54,339 nucleotides of DNA from Rhodospirillales bacterium (GCA_015490605.1 WFXL01000152.1:1-54339); one strand, 5' to 3'. Counted from the first letter of the stretch, positions 41,430-50,929 are shown. A program made the numbers and translations. Notes: generated by a model from the letters alone, not told the origin.

Positions 41430-42196
41430 GTGCCTACGAACTCGCCCGCACCCTGGTACAGCCGAGCCATGCGCTGATGCTGCTGGCGGTGCTGGGTCTG
41501 CTGCTCCTCGTGCTGCGCTGGCGCCGCACCGGCCTCGGCCTGAGCGCCCTAGGCCTCGGCGGCCTTCTGGTGACGGGGGTCCTGCCGGTGGGCGCCTATC
41601 TGGCCCAGGGGCTCGAAGCGCGCCATCCGCGCCCGACATCGCCGCCAGCGCGGGTGGACGGCATCCTCGTGCTGGGCGGCTTCACCGCGCCCGATGCCAC
41701 CTGTGCCGACCGCCACATCCGCCTCAATGATGCCGCCGAGCGGCTGCTGGAGGTGCTGGTGCTGGCGCGCCGCTATCCCGACGCCCGGCTGGTGATCAGC
41801 GGCGGCGGCTGGGCCTTTGCGCAAGGTTGCAGCGAGGCCGAACAGACCGCCCGCTTTCTCGCCCGCTACGGCTTCGACATGACTCGGCTCGAGCTCGAGA
41901 CCCGCTCGCGCAACACCTTCGAGAACGCCCTCTTCACCTACCGGCAGGTGCGGCCGCAGCCGGATGAGGTGTGGCTGCTGGTGACATCCGCCGTCCACAT
42001 GCCCCGGGCGGTGGCGGTCTTCGAACGGGTGGGCTGGCGCGTGGTGCCCTGGCCGGTGGACTTCATCGGCACCGACACCCTCTGGCACCTGCCGGCGGTG
42101 ATCGACCTGCCGCGCCGCTGGCGCGAGCTCGACCTGGTGGCCCACGAGGCCCTGGGCCTCCTGTGGTATCGCTGGCGCGGCCGCATCGCGGGCTGA
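41426..42196 (+). CDS. YdcF/ElyC-like DUF218 membrane protein
   Basis: A 256-residue protein with two N-terminal hydrophobic segments and a DUF218 domain from about residue 76 (VDGILVLGGFT, RLVISGGGWAF, LETRSRNTFENALFTYRQV, WLLVTSAVHMPRAVAVFERVGW). DUF218 proteins such as ElyC and SanA act in envelope polysaccharide or lipid-carrier metabolism, though the reaction is unclear. Start overlaps permease 2 (ATGA). It may support the export system or only share its transcript. The convergent inositol ATPase gene ends 11 bases away with no visible terminator between. Confidence 0.88.
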   Translation: MSAYELARTLVQPSHALMLLAVLGLLLLVLRWRRTGLGLSALGLGGLLVTGVLPVGAYLAQGLEARHPRPTSPPARVDGILVLGGFTAPDATCADRHIRLNDAAERLLEVLVLARRYPDARLVISGGGWAFAQGCSEAEQTARFLARYGFDMTRLELETRSRNTFENALFTYRQVRPQPDEVWLLVTSAVHMPRAVAVFERVGWRVVPWPVDFIGTDTLWHLPAVIDLPRRWRELDLVAHEALGLLWYRWRGRIAG

Positions 42197-42207
42197 GGCG
42201 AGGCGTC

Positions 42208-43140
42208 TCACTCCGGCACCTGCGACTGGCGGCGCTGGCGGTGGAGCGCCCGCTCCTCCTCGGCGAAGTGCCGCGTCTCCTCGAGTTCCTGCTGCAGTTC
42301 CGCCGCCACCTCCGCCTCCACCGCGGCCTCGCGCTGTGCCCGGGCGGCATCGGCACGGGCGAATTCGGCGAGTTCGGCCGAAAGCTCTTCGAGTTCGCGC
42401 CCGCCCGCCATCATCTCCAGGAGCTGTTCGCGGGTGATCTCCTCCTTGCGGAAGGTGCCGAGGGTGCGGCCACGGTTGAGCACGGTGAAGCGATCGCCCA
42501 CCGCCCAGGCGTGGTGGACATTGTGGGTGATGAAGATCACCCCGAGCTCGCGCGCGCGCGCCTGGGCGATGTAGCGCAGCACCACCGAGGCCTGTTTGAC
42601 GCCGAGGGCTGAAGTGGGCTCGTCCAGGATCAGCACCCGCGCGCCGAAATAGACCGCCCGGGCGATGGCCACGCACTGGCGCTCGCCGCCCGAGAGGGTG
42701 CCCACCGCCTGGGAGGGATCGCGCACATCGATGCCGATCCTGGCCATTTCCTCGCGGGCGATGGCATTGGCCTTCTTCACATCGAGCCGGCGGAAGAGGC
42801 CGCGCCCCTTGGTCACCACATGTTCCCGGCCCATGAAGAAATTGCGGGTGATGCTCATGAGCGGGATCAGCGCCAGGTCCTGATAGACGGTCGCAATGCC
42901 GCGATCGAGCGCATCCCGAGGGCTCTCGAACACCACCGGCCGGCCGTCCAGCAGGATCTCGCCGCGAGTGGGCTTGTGGACGCCTGAGAGGGTCTTGATC
43001 AGGGTCGACTTGCCGGCGCCATTGTCGCCCAGCAGACAGTGCACCTCGCCGGCATAGACCTGCATGGACACGCCCTCGAGGGCGATCACCGAGCCGAAGT
43101 GCTTGGAGACGTTGCGGACCTCGATCAGGGGAGTGGTCAT
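42208..43140 (-). CDS. Sugar/inositol ABC transporter ATP-binding protein
   Basis: Single-domain CUT2-type ATPase, 310 residues. Walker A is [19 protein letters not shown]-loop [23 protein letters not shown], signature [16 protein letters not shown], Walker [16 protein letters not shown] and H-loop [10 protein letters not shown]. Most CUT2 ATPases have two domains; single-domain forms occur in alphaproteobacterial fructose (FrcA) and inositol systems. After residue 250 an unusual tail of about 60 residues, rich in Glu, Ala and Arg, is predicted to form a coiled coil. It overlaps the permease by ATGA. Neighbouring iol genes suggest myo-inositol as the substrate. Confidence 0.9.
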   Translation of the reverse strand: MTTPLIEVRNVSKHFGSVIALEGVSMQVYAGEVHCLLGDNGAGKSTLIKTLSGVHKPTRGEILLDGRPVVFESPRDALDRGIATVYQDLALIPLMSITRNFFMGREHVVTKGRGLFRRLDVKKANAIAREEMARIGIDVRDPSQAVGTLSGGERQCVAIARAVYFGARVLILDEPTSALGVKQASVVLRYIAQARARELGVIFITHNVHHAWAVGDRFTVLNRGRTLGTFRKEEITREQLLEMMAGGRELEELSAELAEFARADAARAQREAAVEAEVAAELQQELEETRHFAEEERALHRQRRQSQVPE

Positions 43141-44246
43141 CGCGCCTCCGTCGCCTTGCGGCGGACATAGTTGTTGAACAGCACCGCCACCAGCATCATC
43201 ACCCCGAGGAATACCTTGAACCAGTCGGTGTTCACGCCGGTGTAGAAGATCCCCATCTGCACCGTGCCGAAGATCAGCGCGCCGAAGGTGGCGCCGATGG
43301 CGGACCCGTAGCCGCCGGTGAGCAGACAGCCGCCGATCACCGAAGCGATGATGGCCTCGAACTCCTTGAGCTGTCCCCGCAATACGTCGGCCGAGCCCAC
43401 CGACAGGGTCTGCACCAGGGCGAAGATGGTGGCGGCCACGGCGGTGAACATGAACAGGCCGGTCTTCACCCGTGCCACCGGCACGCCCACGTTGCGGGCC
43501 GCATTGGGATCGCCGCCGCAGGCGAAGATCCAGTTGCCCAGGCGGGTGCGCAGCAGCACCCAGGTGGCGAGCGCCGTCAGCACCAGCCACCAGACGATGG
43601 ACATGGGGATCCCCTGCGCCAGCGGCGTGCCGTCGGCGCGGGCGGCGATCCAGCCCATGTCCGCGAGCCACTGCATCAGCCCCTGGCCCACCTTGCCGGC
43701 GAACAGCGGCGCCAGCGGATCTCCCGCCATCACGTCGCGCAGACCCGGGATCTGGGTGCGGCCGGTCAAAAGCCGCGTAAGACCGAGGGTGAGCCCGCGG
43801 AGGATGAACAGGCCGCCCAGAGTGACGATGAAGGAGGGCAGGCCGGTGCGCATGACGATGGTGCCGTTCACCAGCCCCACCAGCAGCGCCACGCCGAAGG
43901 CCAGCAGGATGCAGAGCCACAGCGGCCAGCCCCATTCCACCGCCGGCAGCGCCACCACGATGCCGGCAAAGCCGATCATGGAACCGACGGAGAGGTCGAA
44001 CTCGCCGCCGATCATCAGCATCGCCGCCGCCACCGCGATGATGCCCAGCTGGGCCGAGACCTCGAGGAAATTGATGATACCCAGCGCCGAGAACATGCCG
44101 CTGTCGCCCGCCACCACGGCGAAGAACAGCAGCACCAGCACGAAGCCGGCCACCGAGCCGAGCTCGGGGCGGGAGAACAGCCGCCTGAGCCAGGTGGTCT
44201 CGCGTAGCCGCTCGTCCCGACCGGCGGCCGATGTGGCGGTGGTCAT
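43137..44246 (-). CDS. Sugar/inositol ABC transporter permease (CUT2)
   Basis: RbsC-like permease, 369 residues with about ten hydrophobic segments. Signature CUT2 stretches are [40 protein letters not shown] and [22 protein letters not shown]. An extra periplasmic loop around residues 165-210 ([22 protein letters not shown]...) is also typical of FrcC-like members. Its ATG follows a GGAGGGGAGG ribosome site and lies 61 bases after the binding-protein gene, with a strong hairpin in between. Confidence 0.92.
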   Translation of the reverse strand: MTTATSAAGRDERLRETTWLRRLFSRPELGSVAGFVLVLLFFAVVAGDSGMFSALGIINFLEVSAQLGIIAVAAAMLMIGGEFDLSVGSMIGFAGIVVALPAVEWGWPLWLCILLAFGVALLVGLVNGTIVMRTGLPSFIVTLGGLFILRGLTLGLTRLLTGRTQIPGLRDVMAGDPLAPLFAGKVGQGLMQWLADMGWIAARADGTPLAQGIPMSIVWWLVLTALATWVLLRTRLGNWIFACGGDPNAARNVGVPVARVKTGLFMFTAVAATIFALVQTLSVGSADVLRGQLKEFEAIIASVIGGCLLTGGYGSAIGATFGALIFGTVQMGIFYTGVNTDWFKVFLGVMMLVAVLFNNYVRRKATEAR

Positions 44247-44273
44247 GGCGTCACCTCCCCTCCCGGACCGACG

Positions 44274-44300
44274 GCGGGGCCCCGCCCGGCGGGGCCCCGC
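44274..44300 (-). promoter_or_regulatory. GC-rich double hairpin between binding-protein and permease genes
   Basis: Two copies of the self-complementary 12-mer GCGGGGCCCCGC are separated by 3 bases. The RNA could fold as one very stable stem. No T-run follows in the direction of transcription, so it does not look like a full intrinsic terminator. Such hairpins after binding-protein genes often protect the upstream mRNA or reduce read-through, giving more binding protein than permease. Confidence 0.6.
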
Positions 44301-44307
44301 AAACGGT

Positions 44308-45255
44308 TCAGCGGATGCCCTTCTTGGCCAGTTCGATCACCTGCTTGGCGTTCTCGGGCGTCACGAAGCCCGGGCCGGTCATCACCACGCCCGCCGGCAT
44401 GAGGCCGTACTTGGCGTTGAGGGTGAGGAACACCACCGGCAGATAGCCCTGGAGGTACTGCTGCTGGTCGATGGCAAAGAGCATCTTGCCCTCGCTCAGC
44501 GCCTGCAGCACCGCCGGCGAGAGGTCGAAGGTGGCGAGCTTGACCTTGCCCAGAAGCCCCATCTCCTCGAGCGCCTGCATGATGGGCTCGGCCGCCGCCG
44601 GCCCGAGCGCGAGAATGCCCTCGGTGTCGGGATTCTTGGCGAGATAGGCCTTGATGGCGTTGCGGGTCTCGGTGGGGTCCATGCTGGTGGCCAGCACCTC
44701 ACTCTGGCCGCCGAGGCCCTTGGCAAAGCCCTCGCAGCGCAGATCCAGCGCCACATTGCCCACCTCGTGATTGACGCAGACCGCCTTCTTCACCCCGGCT
44801 GCCGCCATCCGCTTGCCGCCGCCGAGGCCGGCCTCGAACTCGGTCTGGCCCACATGGACCCGCACGCCCAGCTTGTCATAGACGTCCGAGCCGGAATTCA
44901 GCGACACCACCGGGATCCCCGCGGCCACCGCATTCTGGATCGAGGGCCCGAGTGCATCGGCATCGGGGATCGAGACGGCGAGGCCGTCGGGCTTGGAGGC
45001 CACGGCCGCGTCGATGAGCTGGGACATTTTCACCATGTCGAAGGTCTCGGGCGCCCGGTACTCCACCTTGACGCCATATTTGGCCATGTCGGCCGCGGCC
45101 GCATCGACCCCATTCTTGACCACGTTCCAGAAGGGATCCGAGGCCTGACCGTGGGTCACCACCACGATGCGGATGTCCTCGCCGGCCGTCGCCGTGCCGG
45201 CCACGACCCCGGCCGCCAGCACGGCCGATGCGAGCAGCCGTCCGAATCGCTTCAT
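44308..45255 (-). CDS. Periplasmic sugar/inositol-binding protein
   Basis: Type I periplasmic binding protein of a CUT2 importer, 315 residues. Residues 1-24 form a signal peptide ([23 protein letters not shown], cleavage before GED). The mature protein begins [27 protein letters not shown] and includes [11 protein letters not shown] and [32 protein letters not shown] chose the ATG at 45255, preceded by GGAGGGAAGG. It is the first gene of the transporter operon, divergent from the RpiR regulator, with two palindromic sites in the shared promoter region. Confidence 0.93.
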   Translation of the reverse strand: MKRFGRLLASAVLAAGVVAGTATAGEDIRIVVVTHGQASDPFWNVVKNGVDAAAADMAKYGVKVEYRAPETFDMVKMSQLIDAAVASKPDGLAVSIPDADALGPSIQNAVAAGIPVVSLNSGSDVYDKLGVRVHVGQTEFEAGLGGGKRMAAAGVKKAVCVNHEVGNVALDLRCEGFAKGLGGQSEVLATSMDPTETRNAIKAYLAKNPDTEGILALGPAAAEPIMQALEEMGLLGKVKLATFDLSPAVLQALSEGKMLFAIDQQQYLQGYLPVVFLTLNAKYGLMPAGVVMTGPGFVTPENAKQVIELAKKGIR

Positions 45256-45315
45256 CGCTGCCTTCCCTCCATCTCGGGGGAGCGCCGTGCTCCCGCCTTG
45301 TCCATGGACGCCGCG

Positions 45316-45333
45316 ATGGAAATCTGTTTCCAT
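45316..45333. promoter_or_regulatory. Predicted operator O1 (RpiR-type regulator)
   Basis: ATGGAAA-TCTG-TTTCCAT is a perfect palindrome with 7-base arms in the divergent region between binding-protein and rpiR-family genes. Its centre lies 30 bases, about three helical turns, from that of O2. Confidence 0.6.
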
Positions 45334-45346
45334 TCGGGCAGCTCGA

Positions 45347-45362
45347 TGGAATACACATTCCA
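45347..45362. promoter_or_regulatory. Predicted operator O2 (RpiR-type regulator)
   Basis: TGGAAT-ACAC-ATTCCA is a perfect palindrome with 6-base arms. It shares the TGGAAW-N4-WTTCCA pattern of O1. On the minus strand it overlaps a promoter-like pair TTGTGT / TATTCC with 16-base spacing that could serve the transporter operon. Confidence 0.6.
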
Positions 45363-45400
45363 GCCATGAACACAAGCCCTCGCGTGCCGGGGAGAGCCGC

Positions 45401-46282
45401 ATGAACGACGCCAGCCGAAGGGGGACACCGCCCGCCGACTATGAGGCGCTGCGGGTGCGCCTCGCCCGCGAGCACGAACGACTCAGCCCGCGGCTTAGGC
45501 AGATCGCCGAATTCGCCCTGGCCCATCCCGATGAGGTGGCGCTGGAGACGGTGGCGGGCCTGGCCGCCCGCATCGGCGTGCCGCCCTCGGCGCTGGTGCG
45601 CTTCGCCCAGGCCTTCGGCTATTCCGGCTTCAGCGCGCTGCAGCGGATCTTCCGCGAGCGGCTGGTGGCGCGCCTGCCCGCTTATGCCCAGCGCATCCGC
45701 CGCGCCCGGCGCGAGGCCGGCCGGCTGCAGCCGGCCCTGGCAGCCTTCCTGGAAGCCGCCCAGCAGGCCTGCGCCCGCCTGCCGGTGAGCGAACTGCAGG
45801 AGCGGCTGGCGGCCGCCGCTGGCCTTCTGGCATCCCGGCCGCGCCTTGCGGTGGTGGGCATGCGCCGGAGCTTTCCGGTGGCCGCCTATCTCGCCTACGC
45901 CTTCGCCCGGCTGGGGCGGGATGCGCGCCTGCTGGCCGGCCCCGGCGGCACGCTGGCGCTGGAATATCCCTGTCTCGATGCCGAGCGGGCGCTGTTGGCG
46001 GTAAGCTTCTCCCCTTATGCGCCCGAGACCCTCGAGACCATCGGCGTCGCCCGGCGTGCCGGTGCGCCGGTGGTGGCCCTCACCGACGGGCCCCTGTCGC
46101 CGCTGGTGCGGGAGGCGGATGTGGCGCTGGTGGTGGCCGATCCCGAGGTGGAGGGGGTGCGCGGACTTGCGGCCAGCATGACGGTGGCCTCCGCCCTGGT
46201 GCTGGAGCTGGGGCGGCGGCTGGTGGAAACCGACGGCGAGGCCGGGGCCGACGCCGCCGGCAGCCATGGTGATAGAACGTGA
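45401..46282 (+). CDS. RpiR-family transcriptional regulator of inositol genes
   Basis: A 293-residue RpiR-type regulator: N-terminal helix-turn-helix ([57 protein letters not shown]) and a C-terminal SIS sugar-phosphate sensing domain from about residue 125 ([52 protein letters not shown]). The ATG at 45401 has GGGGAGAG upstream; the ORF-track start is antisense to the binding protein. RpiR-type regulators control iol genes in several alphaproteobacteria and sense a phosphorylated intermediate. Position between the transporter and catabolic genes supports that role. Confidence 0.9.
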   Translation: MNDASRRGTPPADYEALRVRLAREHERLSPRLRQIAEFALAHPDEVALETVAGLAARIGVPPSALVRFAQAFGYSGFSALQRIFRERLVARLPAYAQRIRRARREAGRLQPALAAFLEAAQQACARLPVSELQERLAAAAGLLASRPRLAVVGMRRSFPVAAYLAYAFARLGRDARLLAGPGGTLALEYPCLDAERALLAVSFSPYAPETLETIGVARRAGAPVVALTDGPLSPLVREADVALVVADPEVEGVRGLAASMTVASALVLELGRRLVETDGEAGADAAGSHGDRT

Positions 46283-46288
46283 ATTCCA
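46273..46288. promoter_or_regulatory. Predicted operator O3, degenerate (RpiR-type regulator)
   Basis: TAGAAC-GTGA-ATTCCA keeps one perfect half-site and 4 of 6 bases of the other, relative to O2. It overlaps the rpiR-family stop codon and lies 31 bases before O4, nearly the same spacing as O1 and O2. Confidence 0.45.
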
Positions 46289-46303
46289 GCTCTTGCCGGC
46301 CAT

Positions 46304-46319
46304 TGGAATTCGTGTTTCA
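46304..46319. promoter_or_regulatory. Predicted operator O4, degenerate (RpiR-type regulator)
   Basis: TGGAAT-TCGT-GTTTCA has one perfect half-site and 4 of 6 bases of the other. Together with O3 it forms the outer-arm inverted repeat GAATTCCA-N15-TGGAATTC just upstream of iolC. Confidence 0.45.
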
Positions 46320-46353
46320 TAGCCGCGGGGCACCGCAGCGGGAGCAGCCGGGA

Positions 46354-48264
46354 ATGGACCGGCTCGATGTCCTCACGGTCGGGCGCATCGGCGTCGATCT
46401 CTACGGCGAGCAGTGGGGCGGGCGGCTCGAGGATGTGGCAAGCTTTGCCAAATATCTCGGCGGCTGCCCCGCCAACATCGCCGTCGGCTGCGCCCGGCTG
46501 GGGCTGCGGAGCGGGCTGGTCTCGGCCGTGGGCGACGAGCCCATGGGCCATTTCCTGCGGGAGGAGCTCATCCGCAACGGCGTCGATGTCCGCGGCCTGC
46601 AGGTGGACCCCGAGCGCCCCACGGCGCTGGTGATCCTCGGCATCCGTGACCGCGACACCTTCCCGCTGGTGTTCTTCCGCGAGAACTGCGCCGATGGCGC
46701 GCTCACCGCCGAGCGGCTCGATCCCGCCCTGTTGGGCGCAACCCGCTGTCTCGTGGTCACCGGCACCCATTTCTCGCGTCCCCATCTCGCCGCCATGCAG
46801 CAGCACGCCATGGCGCTGGCGCGCACGGGTGGCGCCCGCCTGGCCTTCGACATCGATTACCGGCCGGTGCTGTGGGGGCTCACCCCGCGGGCCCTGGGGG
46901 AGATCCGCTATGTCCCCAGCGCCGAGGTCACCGCACGGCTGCAGGCGGTGGTGCGGCAGGTGGATCTGGTGGTGGGCACCGAGGAAGAGTTCCGCATCGC
47001 CGGCGGCAGCGAGGATGTGATGGAATCACTGCGCCGCCTGCGCACCTGCGCCCCGCAGGCGCTGTTCGTGCTCAAGCTGGGGGCGCGCGGCGCCGCCGCC
47101 TTTCCCGGCGCCATCCCCGAGCGGCCCGAGGACGGCATCTACCACCCCGGCTTTCCCATCGAGGTCTACAATGTGCTGGGGGCGGGGGATGCCTTCATGG
47201 CCGGCTTCCTCTCGGGCTGGCTGCGGGATCTTCCGCTGCAAGAGTGTCTGCGGCGGGCCAACGCCTGCGGCGCCATCGTGGTCTCGCGCCACGGCTGTGC
47301 GCCGGCCATGCCCACCGCCCCCGAGCTCGACTTCTTCCTCGAGCGCGGTGTGCGGGTGCGGGCGCTGCGTCATGACGCCGAACTCGAGCACCTGCACCGG
47401 GTCACCACCCGCCGCGGCCACTGGCCGCGCCTGTTCGCCCTCGCCTTCGACCACCGCAGCCAGTTGCAGGAGCTGGCTGCCACCAGCGACCGCGGGCCCG
47501 AAGCCATCGCCGCCTTCAAGCGGCTGATCTATCGGGCGCTTCTGGAGGTGGCCGAGCGACGCGAGGATGTGGGTCTGCTGGTGGACGACCGCTTCGGCGA
47601 GGACATTCTCGCCGATGCCGCCGCCCGGCCGCTCTGGGTGGGGCGGCCGGTGGAGGAGCCGGGAAGCCTGCCGCTGCGCTTTGCCATCGGGCGCGATCTT
47701 GGCAGCCAGCTGCGCCGCTGGCCCGTCACCCAGTGCGTCAAATGTCTGGTGCTCTACCACCCGGACGACCCCGAGCCGCTCCGCCGCAGCCAGGAGGAGG
47801 CACTGCTCACCCTTCAGGAGGCCTGTTTTGCCACCGACCACGAGCTGCTGCTGGAGGTGGTGGCAAGCCGCTCGAACCTGCCGGTCGGGGCCGACACCCT
47901 GGCGCGCGCCCTGACGCAGCTGTATGACTGCGGACTCAGACCGGACTGGTGGAAGCTGCCGGATCCCGGCAGCGATGAAGGGTGGGAGGCGGTGGCGGCG
48001 GTGGTGAAGGCGCGCGATCCCTGGTGTCGCGGGGTGCTGCTTCTGGGGCTGGATGCGCCGCTGGCGGAGGCGGAGGCGGCCGTCGTCCGGGCGGCGCGCC
48101 ATCCGCTGGTGAAGGGGTTTGCCATCGGCCGCACCATCTGGGGCGAGGCTGCCCGCGGCTGGTTCGCTGGCACCATGGGCGATGAGGAGGTGGTGGCGCT
48201 GGTGGCCGGACGCTATCGTCGGCTGATGGCGGCCTTCGAGCGGGCGCGGGGAGGAGGGCCATGA
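46354..48264 (+). CDS. iolC: 5-dehydro-2-deoxygluconokinase fused to DUF2090 domain (IolC)
   Basis: IolC phosphorylates 5-dehydro-2-deoxygluconate in inositol breakdown. The first 330 of 636 residues are a PfkB kinase: FAKYLGGCPANIAVGCARLGL near the start and VYNVLGAGDAFMAGFLSGW with the catalytic Asp. The remainder is a DUF2090 domain (LFALAFDHRSQLQELA, CVKCLVLYHPDD, LLLEVVASRSN), an aldolase-like module thought to act as the IolJ step, cleaving the product to dihydroxyacetone phosphate and malonate semialdehyde. I use the ATG at 46354, where the kinase fold begins; the earlier GTG would run through the operator region. Confidence 0.93.
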   Translation: MDRLDVLTVGRIGVDLYGEQWGGRLEDVASFAKYLGGCPANIAVGCARLGLRSGLVSAVGDEPMGHFLREELIRNGVDVRGLQVDPERPTALVILGIRDRDTFPLVFFRENCADGALTAERLDPALLGATRCLVVTGTHFSRPHLAAMQQHAMALARTGGARLAFDIDYRPVLWGLTPRALGEIRYVPSAEVTARLQAVVRQVDLVVGTEEEFRIAGGSEDVMESLRRLRTCAPQALFVLKLGARGAAAFPGAIPERPEDGIYHPGFPIEVYNVLGAGDAFMAGFLSGWLRDLPLQECLRRANACGAIVVSRHGCAPAMPTAPELDFFLERGVRVRALRHDAELEHLHRVTTRRGHWPRLFALAFDHRSQLQELAATSDRGPEAIAAFKRLIYRALLEVAERREDVGLLVDDRFGEDILADAAARPLWVGRPVEEPGSLPLRFAIGRDLGSQLRRWPVTQCVKCLVLYHPDDPEPLRRSQEEALLTLQEACFATDHELLLEVVASRSNLPVGADTLARALTQLYDCGLRPDWWKLPDPGSDEGWEAVAAVVKARDPWCRGVLLLGLDAPLAEAEAAVVRAARHPLVKGFAIGRTIWGEAARGWFAGTMGDEEVVALVAGRYRRLMAAFERARGGGP

Positions 48265-49067
48265 CGGAATTTCTGCGCAAGGGCGGTGAGCCCGACGCGC
48301 GCGGGCTGGTCCACCGGCTGACCCCGGCCGATGCCGGCTGGACCTATGTGGGCTTCGAACTCTGGCGGCTGCAGCCGGGCATGCGGCTGGAGCAGGCGGG
48401 TGACGACCGCGAGCGCTGTCTGGTGTTCATCGGCGGGCGCGCGCGGGTGGAGGCCGGTGGTCGCAACTTCGGTCTTGTGGGCGCGCGCACTTCGCCCTTC
48501 GAGGGCGAACGCCCGCGGCCCCATGCCGTCTATCTGCCGCAGGGCTGCGGCTTTGCGCTGGAGGCGGTGAGTGCGCTTGAGCTGGCGGTGGCCAGCGCTC
48601 CGGGTGGTGGTGACTTCCAGCCGCGCCATATCCGCCCCGAAGAGGTGGCCGCCTCGGTGCGCGGTACGGGCACCAACACCCGCTACATCCACGACATCCT
48701 GCCGGAGACCGAGCCCGCCCACAGCCTTCTGGTGGTGGAGGTATTCACCCCCGGCGGCCACTGGTCCGGCTATCCGCCCCACAAGCACGATCGTGACGCC
48801 CTGCCGGCGGAATCGCTTCTGGAGGAGACCTATTACCACCGCATCCACCCGCCCCAGGGCTTCGCCTTCCAGCGGATCTACACCGACGATCGCAGCCTCG
48901 ATGTGACCCTGACCGTCGAGGACGGCGATCTGGTGCTGGTGCCGCGGGGCTATCATCCGGTAGGTGCGGCCCACGGTTACGATCTCTACTATCTCAACGT
49001 CATGGCCGGGCCGCGGCGGGTCTGGCGCTTCGCCAACGACCCGGCTCATGCGTGGCTGGTGCGCTGA
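48261..49067 (+). CDS. iolB: 5-deoxy-glucuronate isomerase IolB
   Basis: Cupin-fold isomerase, 268 residues, that converts 5-deoxy-glucuronate to 5-dehydro-2-deoxygluconate. Diagnostic motifs are WTYVGFELWRLQPGM, GTGTNTRYIHDILPE, the metal-binding cluster GYPPHKHDRDALPAESLLEETYYHRIHPPQGF, and VPRGYHPVGAAHGYDLYYLNVMAG. The ATG overlaps the iolC stop. It belongs to the same operon. Confidence 0.96.
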   Translation: MTEFLRKGGEPDARGLVHRLTPADAGWTYVGFELWRLQPGMRLEQAGDDRERCLVFIGGRARVEAGGRNFGLVGARTSPFEGERPRPHAVYLPQGCGFALEAVSALELAVASAPGGGDFQPRHIRPEEVAASVRGTGTNTRYIHDILPETEPAHSLLVVEVFTPGGHWSGYPPHKHDRDALPAESLLEETYYHRIHPPQGFAFQRIYTDDRSLDVTLTVEDGDLVLVPRGYHPVGAAHGYDLYYLNVMAGPRRVWRFANDPAHAWLVR

Positions 49068-49084
49068 GGGGAGGGAGGCAGGCG

Positions 49085-50929
49085 ATGGAGACGGTGCGGC
49101 TCACCATGGCCCAGGCGCTGGTGCGCTTTCTCGTCAACCAGCGGATCCGCCTGGACGGGCGCGAGGAGCTCCTGTTCCCCGGCATCTTCGCCATCTTCGG
49201 CCACGGCAATGTCACCTGCCTGTCGGAAGCGCTGTGGCAGGTGCGCGACATCTTCCCCACCTGGCGTGGCCAGAATGAACAGGGGATGGTGCTGGCGGCG
49301 CTGGGCTTCACCAAGGCCAAGCGCCGTCGCCAGATCATGTGCGCCACCAGCTCCATCGGCCCCGGTGCCACCAACATGGTCACCGGTGCTGCGGTGGGCC
49401 ACGCCAACCGCCTGCCGGTGCTGCTGCTGGCGGGGGATTCCTTCGCAAGCCGCGCCCCCGACCCGGTGCTGCAGCAGGTGGAACACTTCCACGACCCCAC
49501 CATCACCGTCAATGACGCCTTCCGTGCCGTCACCCGCTGGTGGGACCGCATCACCCGCCCGGAGCAGATCGTCGAATCGCTGCCGCAGGCGGTGGCCACC
49601 ATGCTCGATCCCGCAAGCTGCGGCCCCGCCTTCCTCGGCCTCGCCCAGGACGCCCAGGGCGAGGCCTTCGACTATCCGGCGCGCTTTTTCGAGCCTACCG
49701 TCCACGAGATCCCGCGCCCGCGGCCTGATCGCGGTGAACTGCGCGCCGCCGCCGAACTGCTGCGCCGGGCCGAGCGCCCGCTGCTGATCGCAGGCGGTGG
49801 TGCGCGCTACAGCGAGGCCGAACAGATCCTCGCCGACTTCGCCCTCAGGCGCGGCATCCCGGTGGCCGAGACGGTGGCGGGACGGGCGCTGCTGCCCCAT
49901 GACCATCCCGCCAATGTCGGCCCCATCGGCATCCTCGGCTCCGCCAGCGCCAACCGGCTTGCCGGCGAGGCCGATGTGGTGGTGGCGGTGGGCACACGGC
50001 TGCAAGATTTCGTCACCGCCTCCTGGACCCTGTTCGCCGCCGATGCCCGCTTCATCCACCTCAATGCCGCCCGCTTCGATGCCCACAAGCACCGCGCCCA
50101 GCCGGTGGTGGGCGATGCCCGCGAGGCCCTGCGGGAGCTGGACGAGGCGCTGGGCGACTGGCGCGCGCCCGCGGCCTGGATGGAGCGTGCCCGGCGCGAA
50201 TATGAGGCGTGGAACCGCTTCATCGAAGAGCGCACCCGCCCCACCAATGCCGAATATCCCTCCTACGCCCAGGTGGTGGGGGAGGTAAACCGGCTGGTGG
50301 ACGAGCGCGCGCTGGTGCTCACCGCCGCCGGCGGCCTTCCCGGCGAGCTCTGCATGAACTGGCGGGCCAAGGCGCCCGATACTTTCGACTGCGAGTTCGG
50401 CTATTCCTGCATGGGCTATGAGATCTCCGGCGCCTGGGGCGCCAAGATGGCCGACCCCTCGCGCGAGGTGGTGGCGATGGTGGGGGATGGCAGCTATCTG
50501 ATGATGAACTCCGACATCTACAGCTCGGTCCTCACCGGCCACAAGCTCATCGTCGTGGTATGCGACAATGGCGGCTTCGCCGTAATCGAGCGGCTGCAGC
50601 GGGCCAAGGGCATTCCCGCCTTCAACAACCAGCTGGAGAGCTCGCGGGTGCAGGAGCTCGTGCGGGTGGACTTCGCCCGCCATGCCGAGTCCATGGGCGC
50701 CCTGGGGCTGCGGGCGCGCGGCATCGGCGAGTTCGAGGACTGTTTCCGCCGGGCGCTTGAGGCTGACCGCACCACCGTGATCCATATCGAGACCGCGCCG
50801 CACGACTGGACCGAGGGCAATGGCGCCTGGTGGGAGACGGGCACGCCCGAGGTCTCGCCGCTCGAGGAGGTGCGCCGGGCGCTTGAAGAGCATCGCGCCG
50901 GCAAGCGCCGCCAGCGCCTGGGCGTCTGA
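49085..50929 (+). CDS. iolD: 3D-(3,5/4)-trihydroxycyclohexane-1,2-dione hydrolase IolD
   Basis: ThDP-dependent ring-opening enzyme of inositol catabolism, 614 residues. The N-terminal domain begins TVRLTMAQALVRFLVNQR, typical of IolD, with FGHGNVTCLSEAL and the ThDP glutamate region RGQNEQGMVLAALGF; the C-terminal cofactor motif is MVGDGSYLMMNSDIYSS through VVVCDNGGF. I chose the ATG at 49085, preceded by GGGAGGGAGG; the ORF-track start 11 codons earlier reads iolB codons in another frame. Confidence 0.96.
   Translation: METVRLTMAQALVRFLVNQRIRLDGREELLFPGIFAIFGHGNVTCLSEALWQVRDIFPTWRGQNEQGMVLAALGFTKAKRRRQIMCATSSIGPGATNMVTGAAVGHANRLPVLLLAGDSFASRAPDPVLQQVEHFHDPTITVNDAFRAVTRWWDRITRPEQIVESLPQAVATMLDPASCGPAFLGLAQDAQGEAFDYPARFFEPTVHEIPRPRPDRGELRAAAELLRRAERPLLIAGGGARYSEAEQILADFALRRGIPVAETVAGRALLPHDHPANVGPIGILGSASANRLAGEADVVVAVGTRLQDFVTASWTLFAADARFIHLNAARFDAHKHRAQPVVGDAREALRELDEALGDWRAPAAWMERARREYEAWNRFIEERTRPTNAEYPSYAQVVGEVNRLVDERALVLTAAGGLPGELCMNWRAKAPDTFDCEFGYSCMGYEISGAWGAKMADPSREVVAMVGDGSYLMMNSDIYSSVLTGHKLIVVVCDNGGFAVIERLQRAKGIPAFNNQLESSRVQELVRVDFARHAESMGALGLRARGIGEFEDCFRRALEADRTTVIHIETAPHDWTEGNGAWWETGTPEVSPLEEVRRALEEHRAGKRRQRLGV

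Noticed and set aside
44274-44300. Intrinsic terminator of the binding-protein gene
   Set aside because: The hairpin is strong, but no T-run follows and the permease gene clearly belongs to the same operon.
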